DNA of 9,742 bases from the NCBI GenBank assembly GCA_007119455.1, contig SKPR01000178.1, positions 1 to 9,742 on the forward strand, read 5' to 3'. The notes beneath the pieces were generated by a model. It made no database searches, had not been told where the DNA came from, and saw only the letters and a list, made by a program, of their open reading frames with translations. Made by a program: the position numbers and the translations under genes. Positions 1-6,738 of this stretch are shown here, piece after piece; the first letter of the stretch is position 1, and each line of letters opens with the position of its first letter. The DNA is from Candidatus Brevefilum sp. GTDB lineage: Bacteria > Chloroflexota > Anaerolineae > Anaerolineales > Anaerolineaceae.

Positions 1-2762
1 ACGTTTTAGCGGATGACCTTTTGAGCGCTGAAGCATTGCTGGAATCAATGTCACCCGAAGAGCGGGTAGGGCAACTTTTTTTGGTGACCTTCAATGGCAC
101 TGAGGTCGAAGAAGGCACAGAAATTTATGAGTTGATCACCCGCTATCATGTGGGAGGTGTGGTGCTGCTGGCTGAAAATGATAATTTCACCTACGAGGAC
201 ACCGTCGTGGAAACCCAGCAGATGATCGAATCCCTTCAACAGCTTGAGTGGGAATCATCAAGCAATCCCCAACTGATTGAGGATCTGGGACTCAACTTCA
301 CACCAGCCTATGTACCCCTTTTTATTGGAACGAAGCAAATAGGTAATGGTTTCCCTGGTGATCAGATCCTGAGGGAGATGACCCCGTTGCCTTCACAAAT
401 GGCCATTGGCGCAAGCTGGGAGCTTGACCTGGCTAATGATGTGGGTGAAGTCCTGGGTACTGAATTAAACGCCCTGGGGGTTAATCTTTATCTTGGACCA
501 AATCTTGATGTTCTGGAAACAGCCAATAGCCAGGCTGCCAATTCATTGGGCGTCAACACCTTTGGTGGTGATCCTTTCTGGGTGGGCGAGATGGGCAAAG
601 CCTTTATCCGTGGGTTACGCCAGGGGAGTGATAACCGCATCCTGGTTGTTGCTCAGAATTTCCCGGGAACCGGGAATTCCGATCGTGCACCCGAACATGA
701 GGTTGCAACAGTGCGTAAATCCCTGGAGCAACTCAAGCAGATTGAGCTGGCACCTTATTTTGCGGTCACAACGCCACCTGTGGGCGATCCGGGGCGTGTG
801 GATGCTGTGATGGTCTCGCACATTCGTTATCAGGGATTTCAGGGAAATATCAGGGCCACGACCCGGCCGATCAGTTTTGATTCCAATGCCCTGCAGCAAA
901 TCATGTCCCTTTCTCAATTTGCCACCTGGCGTGAAAATGGCGGTTTAATCATCAGTGATAACCTGGGCAGCGGTGCCGTACAGCGGTTTTTTGATCCGAA
1001 TGATACGAATTTCGAAGCCAGGCAAATTGTTCGAAATGCATTTCTGGCCGGCAATGATATGCTTTATTTTGATGATATGGTTGCCACAGGCGATCCGGAT
1101 ACTTTTACGACGTTAACGTCAACGATCGAATTCTTTGTCCAGAAGTACCGTGAAGACTCAGCTTTTGCCAGGCGGGTGGATTCATCTGTGCTGAGAATCC
1201 TTTCAGCAAAGCAACAACTGTTTGGTGAGTTTAGGATTGATCAAGTTCTGCAAAGACAAAACCAAATTGACCAAATTGGTGAGGGCCACGGTGTAACATC
1301 GGATGTCGCCCAGCGTGCGGTGACCCTCATCAGTCCCACCGCGCAGGAATTGGATGCATTTCTCCCTTCACCCCCACGCTGGTATGAAGATGTCGTAATC
1401 TTCACCGATTCAAGAACCGTATACCAATGCAGTTACTGCCCACCGTCCAGTGATATCAGTCCAATGGCATTGTCCAGTTCATTGATCAGCCTTTATGGCC
1501 CCCAGGCTGGCGGGCAACTCCTGCAGCACCGGCTTTCATCATTTTCTTTCAAGCAATTAACCGAGTTTTTGGACAATGTCGAATCAGAAACATCGGAAAC
1601 GATTTTAACAAGTTTAAGGACCGCAGAATGGGTTGTTTTCAATACCCAGAATATTGACCCTGATTTCCCTGATTCATTTGCACTGCAACGGATCCTGGCT
1701 AACCGGTCTGATCTTCTGGCAGGGAAAAATGTGGTTGTTTTTGCGCTTGACTCACCCACTTACCTGGACGCCACCAATATCTCAAAAGTCACAGCTTATT
1801 ATGCGCTTTACAGTAAAACACCCGCTTTTCTGGAAATGGCGGCCAGGGTTTTGATGCAAGAAGTTGATCCACCCGGTGCTCTGCCGGTGTCTTTGAATGC
1901 GGTGGGTTATGATTTGATCTGGATGACCTCGCCCGATCCAAACCAGGTGATCAGGCTGGAGCTTGTGCTTCCTGAGGAAGAAGAACTTGAGGAAGAAAAT
2001 GGAGAGCAGGACCAAACACCTACCCCGGCACTGACTCCAGAGCCAACGGCAATGCCGAGTTTTAATATCGGAGACACCATAACCATTCGAACCGGGCAAA
2101 TTTATGACCATAATCAAAACATTGTCCCGGACGGCACGATTGTGAGATTTAATTTCCGGATCTCCGGGGAGCCGGGGATAAACCAGCTATTTGAAACAAC
2201 CACAACCGGTGGTGTGGCCTTTTTCAATTACCGGATTGAAGCTGCTGGCGGGCTTGAAATCAATGCAACCAGCGAACCAGCCAATCAGTCAGAGACCTTA
2301 CAAATCAATATCTCATCGGAGGGGGTGACATCCATCATTGCTTTCACACCGACTCCGGAAATCTCACCAACGCCGACTGAAACCCCGGTGCCCACGGCAA
2401 CAGAACAAGCCGTTCCCACACCAATCCCTACCCCGATTCGCAGTAGTTTTCCCACAGTGGGAGAATGGGCTTTGGGTATTATCGTGATGGGCGTGGGTGG
2501 TGCTATGACTTTTTTGGTTGGTTATTTCTGGTGGGGGAATACACGCTGGGGAATACGGTCGTTCTTATGTGCGCTGATTGGGGGTTTACTCTCTTATTCG
2601 TATCTGAACCTGGGTGGTGAAGGAACCCAATCCTGGATCATTGAGTCTGGCACATTATTTGTCATTGAAGTAATTGTCGCCGGCATGTTGATCGGGTGGA
2701 TTGGTGCCCTGATCTGGTGGATGAGGACGGAAGGCCGTATTCCATTAGGCAGTCAACGGTAG
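1..2762 (+). CDS. GH3 (NagZ-like) surface protein with C-terminal membrane anchor, 5' partial
   Basis: The frame is open to the left edge; the first full codon is at base 3. A TTG at 21 can serve as start, but the upstream codons read VLADDLLSAEALL, like the start of a mature exported protein, so the real start and signal peptide probably lie outside. Residue numbers count from the TTG. Residues 10-400 resemble the GH3 N-terminal barrel: SPEERVGQLF near the start, LGPNLDVL at 158-165, and ISDNLGSGAV with the expected nucleophile Asp313. The NagZ-type KHFPGHG signature is altered to QNFPGTG (212-218). Residues 430-635 match the GH3 C-terminal domain, ending in GALPVSL. They contain a CxxC pair (Cys470, Cys473). 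A Glu-rich then Thr/Pro-rich linker (651-680), an Ig/invasin-like beta domain (681-766) and a second Thr/Pro linker (775-806) follow. Three hydrophobic segments (about 812-837, 846-862, 877-900) anchor the C-terminus. The GH3 family cleaves beta-linked sugars such as GlcNAc; activity here is uncertain. Confidence 0.88.
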   Translation, partial: VLADDLLSAEALLESMSPEERVGQLFLVTFNGTEVEEGTEIYELITRYHVGGVVLLAENDNFTYEDTVVETQQMIESLQQLEWESSSNPQLIEDLGLNFTPAYVPLFIGTKQIGNGFPGDQILREMTPLPSQMAIGASWELDLANDVGEVLGTELNALGVNLYLGPNLDVLETANSQAANSLGVNTFGGDPFWVGEMGKAFIRGLRQGSDNRILVVAQNFPGTGNSDRAPEHEVATVRKSLEQLKQIELAPYFAVTTPPVGDPGRVDAVMVSHIRYQGFQGNIRATTRPISFDSNALQQIMSLSQFATWRENGGLIISDNLGSGAVQRFFDPNDTNFEARQIVRNAFLAGNDMLYFDDMVATGDPDTFTTLTSTIEFFVQKYREDSAFARRVDSSVLRILSAKQQLFGEFRIDQVLQRQNQIDQIGEGHGVTSDVAQRAVTLISPTAQELDAFLPSPPRWYEDVVIFTDSRTVYQCSYCPPSSDISPMALSSSLISLYGPQAGGQLLQHRLSSFSFKQLTEFLDNVESETSETILTSLRTAEWVVFNTQNIDPDFPDSFALQRILANRSDLLAGKNVVVFALDSPTYLDATNISKVTAYYALYSKTPAFLEMAARVLMQEVDPPGALPVSLNAVGYDLIWMTSPDPNQVIRLELVLPEEEELEEENGEQDQTPTPALTPEPTAMPSFNIGDTITIRTGQIYDHNQNIVPDGTIVRFNFRISGEPGINQLFETTTTGGVAFFNYRIEAAGGLEINATSEPANQSETLQINISSEGVTSIIAFTPTPEISPTPTETPVPTATEQAVPTPIPTPIRSSFPTVGEWALGIIVMGVGGAMTFLVGYFWWGNTRWGIRSFLCALIGGLLSYSYLNLGGEGTQSWIIESGTLFVIEVIVAGMLIGWIGALIWWMRTEGRIPLGSQR

Positions 2763-2814
2763 TCCTGAACTTGAGTCAAACTTTACCCTGGAACCCCCTG
2801 CAATGATTGTTCAA

Positions 2815-3801
2815 CTAAAAATTTCGGATAAGGGTGAGCAAAAAACTGACCACCATCAGTCCCCCTGCCAGATACAATAATAATTTTTCCGGTGCACGGA
2901 TGGTTCTTGGTTGGATTTGTCCCTGCCTGAAGGGTTTGGTGATGGGGGCGTCTTCGATATACAAAGCTTTCACGAATGCGTCAATATCTTCAGGTCTGTC
3001 CTCCGGGTGCAACTGTAAGCCCCAGTGGATCGCCCTTTCGGTCCGGGCACTTACATCCGGGTTGAGATCTCTCACCCTGGGCAGGCTACCCGGGTTAAGA
3101 AACCGATCTCTGACATTGATAGGCGGTTCATTGGTTAACAGGTGATAGAGGGTCCCAGAAAAGGCATAGATATCGCTTCGCGCATCCGTGTGGCCGGAAT
3201 CGCCGCCATACTGCTCCAGGGGGGTGTAAAGAGCTGTGCCCTGTCCTTGCAGAATGGTGATGGTCACTTCACCAGGGGCCAGCATTTTTACCAGGCCGAA
3301 ATCAACCAATTTCACCAGTCCATTGGGAGTCAGTTTTAAATTGCTGGGTTTGATGTCGCGGTGCAGGATGGAGGGTTCCTGTGTATGCAAGTATTTGAGG
3401 GCGTCGGCCAGCTGGCTGGCCCAATTGAGGACTTCTTTCTCGGGGAGGAATTTATTATCCTGCCGCGCTTCAATCATCAGTTGGCGCAGGTCTTTACCGG
3501 GCACAAAATCCATCACCAGGTAATCGCGTGCTTTGATCGAAAAAAAGTCTGAGACTTTGGGGAGGTTCGGATGGTCCAGCCGTGCTAAAACGGTTGCTTC
3601 TCTTTGAAATTGATCACGGGCCTCTTTGAGCATGTCTTCGGGCAGGGCGCGATCATACTCCACCTCTTTGACAGCACAGAGGCGGCCCTCAAGCCGCAGG
3701 TCTTCAGACAGGTAAATACAACCCATTCCACCCTGTCCGATGATCTTTTTGACCTGATACCGATTGCGTAGCACCGTACCAGTCTTTATTGGGACTGGCA
3801 T
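2815..3801 (-). CDS. Ser/Thr protein kinase with a single C-terminal membrane helix
   Basis: A 328-residue Hanks-type kinase that transfers phosphate from ATP to Ser/Thr of unknown target proteins. From the ATG at 3801 the motifs are complete: glycine loop GQGGMG (22-27), ATP-binding Lys45 in AVKEV, helix-C Glu68 in QREA, catalytic loop HRDIKPSN with Asp149, and DFG at 167-169. The APE-like segment reads TPLEQYGG, and DARSDIYAF follows. After the kinase fold there is a short Pro/Arg linker and one hydrophobic helix (about 306-324), then only a few residues. It therefore has no PASTA or other extracellular sensor. A TTG at 3816 could extend it by five residues, but that codon overlaps the GAGG ribosome site, so the ATG is preferred. 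It is convergent with the GH3 gene (52-base gap, no clear terminator hairpin) and divergent from priA. Fold and activity are well supported; the substrate and signal are unknown. Confidence 0.95.
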   Translation of the reverse strand: MPVPIKTGTVLRNRYQVKKIIGQGGMGCIYLSEDLRLEGRLCAVKEVEYDRALPEDMLKEARDQFQREATVLARLDHPNLPKVSDFFSIKARDYLVMDFVPGKDLRQLMIEARQDNKFLPEKEVLNWASQLADALKYLHTQEPSILHRDIKPSNLKLTPNGLVKLVDFGLVKMLAPGEVTITILQGQGTALYTPLEQYGGDSGHTDARSDIYAFSGTLYHLLTNEPPINVRDRFLNPGSLPRVRDLNPDVSARTERAIHWGLQLHPEDRPEDIDAFVKALYIEDAPITKPFRQGQIQPRTIRAPEKLLLYLAGGLMVVSFLLTLIRNF

Positions 3802-3810
3802 TGTATCAAA

Positions 3811-3814
3811 CCTC
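3811..3814 (-). promoter_or_regulatory. Ribosome binding site of the kinase gene
   Basis: GAGG on the minus strand lies 9 bases before the ATG at 3801. It overlaps the upstream in-frame TTG at 3816-3814, which argues that translation starts at the ATG rather than at that TTG. Confidence 0.6.
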
Positions 3815-3866
3815 AAACCACATCTTTCTGGCCCAAATCAAAATGGCCAACTCATATTGATAAATC

Positions 3867-3893
3867 ACGGTCTCATTTTCGGCGTGTGACCGT
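3867..3893. repeat. Imperfect inverted repeat, possible operator or hairpin
   Basis: Arms ACGGTCTCA (3867-3875) and TGTGACCGT (3885-3893) are complementary at 8 of 9 positions around a 9-base centre, TTTTCGGCG. It lies 66 bases upstream of the kinase start on the minus strand and about 230 bases upstream of priA. The short tract after it is only weakly T-rich, so it is not a convincing terminator. An operator for the kinase promoter is a guess from position only. Confidence 0.4.
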
Positions 3894-4123
3894 TGTTTTC
3901 ATACCAGATTATATTGCGAATGAAGCATTAAGGCAAAAAATTGGTATGGTAAAAGCAACCTTATTGTACCAAAAGGGGATATTTATAAGAGCTTTGGCTT
4001 GGGAGCACCTTGACGCTAGTCTGGTCAATATGGCGACAGCGTTATTCAATGCTATCAAGAATCCGGATTTACACCCATTACTGATTTGATCATGACGGAC
4101 GGCAATCAAGGTAAAATCAGCAT

Positions 4124-6640
4124 ATGCAAACCTATGTTGACGTGGCCATCAATCTTCCACAGATCACCGACACTTACCATTATCATATTCCCCCAGATTT
4201 AGCGGATTTGATCTTCCCGGGTTCACTGGTGGTGGTGCCGTTTGGCAAACAACGGGCACAGGGTGTGGTTCTGGGTTTTGTTCAACAGCCTGAAGTCAGC
4301 CGGACTCGTGCGGTAGAGGATATCCTGGATGAAAAACCGGTTTTGACCCCCGTCCAGATTGCATTGGCCCGCTGGATGGCAAATGAAACACTATCTGCCC
4401 TGGGCACCTGTATTAACCTCATGCTGCCTCCGGGACTGGGGCAGCGTACGGATACACTGATCAGGCTGAACCCCGATCATGAGATTGATTTCTCAAACCT
4501 GTCGCCGATTGAAAAGCGCTTGATCAACCTGTTAAAAAAGCGGGGGGACCTGCGCGGCCGGCAGGTTGATGCTTCCATCCGGCAGGTTGAATGGCGTGGT
4601 TCTCTGCGAAAACTGGCTCGGGCCGGGATCGTTCACACCCGTGCGATCCTGCCCCCACCGCGAGTACGCCCGAAAACCATCCGGATGGTTACCCTGGCTG
4701 TAGAACCTGATGCGTTGGATCAATGGGAAGCGCAGCTCAGCAGAGTGGGCCGGGTTCACAATCGCCGGTTGCGAGTGTTGCGGTTGTTGCGAGAGGAGGC
4801 CCTTCCGATTGAGCCGTCTCAGATCTATGATCAAACCGGAGCAAAAAATAGTGATCTAAAGGTGCTTGAAGAAGCGGGGTATCTTGAAATTTTTACAACC
4901 CAGATCTGGCGTGATCCCCTGGAAGATAAAAGCTATTTACCCACAAACCCGCCAGTTTTGACCAAAGACCAGCATCTGGCCTGGGAAAAGATCCAGAGCG
5001 GGTTCAGCGCTCTCCACACCGGTGTTACGCCTGCTCCTTTTCTATTACATGGAGTCACCGGTTCTGGTAAAACAGAACTCTACCTGCGGGCTGTCGGTGA
5101 AACGCTGGCAGAAAACCGGCAAGCCCTGGTTCTTGTTCCTGAGATTTCCCTGACACCCCAGACGGTCAGGCGGTTCCTCTCTCGATTTCCTGGTAAAGTT
5201 GGTGTTGTCCATTCCCAGTTGTCAGAGGGAGAACGATATGACACCTGGCGAAGGGTGCGTAATGGCGAACTGTCGGTGATCGTTGGGCCTCGGAGTGCGC
5301 TTTTTATGCCGCTTGAGAACCTCGGGTTGATCGTGGTGGATGAATGCCATGAAGAGTCCTTTGACCAGCAGGAAATCACGCCCTTATACCGCGGGGTGAA
5401 AACGGCTGTGGCCTGTGCTCGTTTATCAGGGTCCGTGATAATCCTGGGGTCGGCCACCCCCCGGGTAACCCAGTTTTATGCGGCGGAAAGCGGGCATTGG
5501 ACTTATGTGGGCCTGCCGAAGCGTATACTGGCGCATAAAGATGTGATCATGCACCATTTACGTAAGCAGGGCAAGTCCCTGCTGGACAGGCCTGTTGAGG
5601 GAGAAGCCGCTGATTTGGGCCTGCCTCAGGTAACAGTCGTGGACATGCGAGAAGAATTGCAAGCCGATAACCGAAGTATTTTCAGCCGGGCAATGCAATC
5701 TGCCATTGAAGCGGTGTTGGAATCAGGCCAGCAGGGGATATTATTCCTCAACCGGCGAGGTACGGCCACCTACGTTTTCTGCCGTGATTGCGGGTATGTG
5801 GCAAAATGTCCGCATGATGACAAACCGTTGACCTATCACCGGGGGCAAGCTGGCCTGTTCTGTCATACCTGTGCCTATCAACGAAAGCTCCCGACCACCT
5901 GTCCTGATTGCGGGGGAAAGCAAATTCGTCACCTGGGAACCGGTACCGAAAAGGTCCAAGTGCTACTCCAGGAACATTTTCCCGGGGTGAAAACATTGCG
6001 TTGGGACGCAGAAACCACCCGGGCGAAAGGCGCCCACGACCGGATCTTATCCAAATTTGCTGAGGGCCAGGCAGATTTCTTGATTGGCACCCAGATGCTG
6101 GCAAAGGGCCTGGATCTACCGCTTGTGACCCTGGTGGGCGTTGTGTTGGCAGAGGTTGGTCTCAACCTGCCAGACTACCGGGCAACCGAACGAACCTTCC
6201 AGGTCTTAACCCAGGTAGCCGGGCGTGCCGGGCGGAGTCCCCTGGGAGGCAGGGTGATCATCCAGACCTATGACCCCGATCATTACGTCATTCAGACGGC
6301 CGCACACCATGATTTTGACTCATTTTATAATAAGGAAATGGCCTATCGTCTGAATTTGAAATACCCCCCATATACGCGCCTGGTCAGGTTGGAGTATCGT
6401 CATTTCGATGATCACAAGGCTGAAGATGCAGCCAGGACACTGGGTGAAAATCTGCGAAGATGGATCAAGAAAGAAAGTCCATCGACGACAATCATTGGGC
6501 CGGCACCCTGTTTCTTTACAAAGCTTCATGGCCGCTATCGCTGGCAGATCATCTTGCGAGGGCCTGACCCTCTCCCGCTATTCCGTAACCGGCAGTTACC
6601 CGATTGGATGATTGAAGTTGATCCCTCGAGCCTGCTTTAA
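4124..6640 (+). CDS. priA: Primosomal protein N' (replication restart helicase PriA)
   Basis: PriA is a superfamily 2, 3'-to-5' DNA helicase that recognises stalled forks and reloads the replicative helicase. This 838-residue protein carries the whole plan. The 3'-DNA-end-binding domain is at 1-105 (YVDVAINLP, VVVPFGKQ). Winged-helix-like segments lie between 115 and 265. Helicase lobe 1 has Walker A GVTGSGKT (310-317, Lys316), Walker B DECH (406-409, where DEEH is common) and GSATP (442-446). An extra stretch of about 30 residues separates LPKRI from the VVDMR motif. Lobe 2 includes GTQMLAKGLDLP and the QVAGRAGR arginine-finger motif (697-704). The zinc region has Cys553, 556, 562, 580, 583, 593 and 596 at the same spacing as in E. 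coli PriA, but the fourth ligand position is Asp565. The ATG start gives the typical N-terminus. Only a weak AAGG (4108-4111) precedes it, 12 bases away. Confidence 0.97.
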   Translation: MQTYVDVAINLPQITDTYHYHIPPDLADLIFPGSLVVVPFGKQRAQGVVLGFVQQPEVSRTRAVEDILDEKPVLTPVQIALARWMANETLSALGTCINLMLPPGLGQRTDTLIRLNPDHEIDFSNLSPIEKRLINLLKKRGDLRGRQVDASIRQVEWRGSLRKLARAGIVHTRAILPPPRVRPKTIRMVTLAVEPDALDQWEAQLSRVGRVHNRRLRVLRLLREEALPIEPSQIYDQTGAKNSDLKVLEEAGYLEIFTTQIWRDPLEDKSYLPTNPPVLTKDQHLAWEKIQSGFSALHTGVTPAPFLLHGVTGSGKTELYLRAVGETLAENRQALVLVPEISLTPQTVRRFLSRFPGKVGVVHSQLSEGERYDTWRRVRNGELSVIVGPRSALFMPLENLGLIVVDECHEESFDQQEITPLYRGVKTAVACARLSGSVIILGSATPRVTQFYAAESGHWTYVGLPKRILAHKDVIMHHLRKQGKSLLDRPVEGEAADLGLPQVTVVDMREELQADNRSIFSRAMQSAIEAVLESGQQGILFLNRRGTATYVFCRDCGYVAKCPHDDKPLTYHRGQAGLFCHTCAYQRKLPTTCPDCGGKQIRHLGTGTEKVQVLLQEHFPGVKTLRWDAETTRAKGAHDRILSKFAEGQADFLIGTQMLAKGLDLPLVTLVGVVLAEVGLNLPDYRATERTFQVLTQVAGRAGRSPLGGRVIIQTYDPDHYVIQTAAHHDFDSFYNKEMAYRLNLKYPPYTRLVRLEYRHFDDHKAEDAARTLGENLRRWIKKESPSTTIIGPAPCFFTKLHGRYRWQIILRGPDPLPLFRNRQLPDWMIEVDPSSLL
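4558..4590 (+). repeat. 12-base direct repeat inside priA
   Basis: CCGGCAGGTTGA occurs at 4558-4569 and again at 4579-4590, offset by 21 bases (seven codons), so the frame is kept. It encodes a repeated Arg-Gln-Val in the winged-helix-like part of PriA. It could be a small in-frame duplication or chance. Confidence 0.5.
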
Positions 6641-6693
6641 TCAACCAGTGATGAAAATTTGATTTTTGATCATCCACATATGCCAGCTCACGT

Positions 6694-6699
6694 TATAAT
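6694..6699 (+). promoter_or_regulatory. Candidate -10 promoter box before the membrane protein gene
   Basis: A perfect TATAAT lies 39 bases before the GTG start at 6739, in the 98-base gap after priA. The sequence 17 bases upstream (CATCCA, 6671-6676) is a poor -35 box; TTGATC at 6666-6671 is better but 22 bases away. Position and the perfect hexamer suggest that the following two genes have their own promoter. Confidence 0.45.
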
Positions 6700-6726
6700 A
6701 GATACGACTTCCGTGGTCGAAATGAC

Positions 6727-6730
6727 AGGA
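6727..6730 (+). promoter_or_regulatory. Ribosome binding site supporting the GTG start at 6739
   Basis: AGGA sits 8 bases before the GTG at 6739. An ATG at 6722 in another frame reaches a stop after seven codons, so the GTG is the sensible start. Confidence 0.5.
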
Positions 6731-6738
6731 ATTATCTG

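Larger units (their letters stand above)
3802..4123. other. Divergent intergenic region between the kinase gene and priA
   Basis: These 322 bases must hold the control signals for two divergent genes. They are visibly richer in A and T than the flanking genes. They contain an imperfect inverted repeat at 3867-3893. A second loose pair of arms is TTGGTA at 3941-3946 and TACCAA at 3967-3972. TATAAG at 3984-3989 resembles a -10 box for the plus strand, but no good -35 element sits at the right distance. A 67-codon reading frame from a GTG at 3886 to 4089 has no ribosome site and no recognisable motif, so it is not called as a gene. The opposite strand also has a chance frame here. No RNA gene or riboswitch was recognised. 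Confidence 0.6.

Noticed and set aside
1261..1278. Tandem ACCAAATTG in the GH3 gene
   Set aside because: Two 9-base copies in a Gln/Asp/Ile-rich coding stretch are easily explained by codon repetition.
2763..2814. A terminator between the convergent GH3 and kinase genes
   Set aside because: Only very short complementary arms (TTGA/TCAA, GAAC/GTTC) are present and there is no T-run, so no hairpin terminator is supported.
5748..6104. Several minus-strand frames opposite priA
   Set aside because: They are antisense to conserved helicase and zinc motifs, with Arg/Pro-rich translations and no ribosome sites.
6227..6237. Repeated GCCGGGCG in priA
   Set aside because: It simply encodes the AGRAGR helicase motif.
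6641..6680. A hairpin terminator after priA
   Set aside because: AAAAT and ATTTT can pair around three bases, but the stem is all A-T with mismatches outside, too weak to call.
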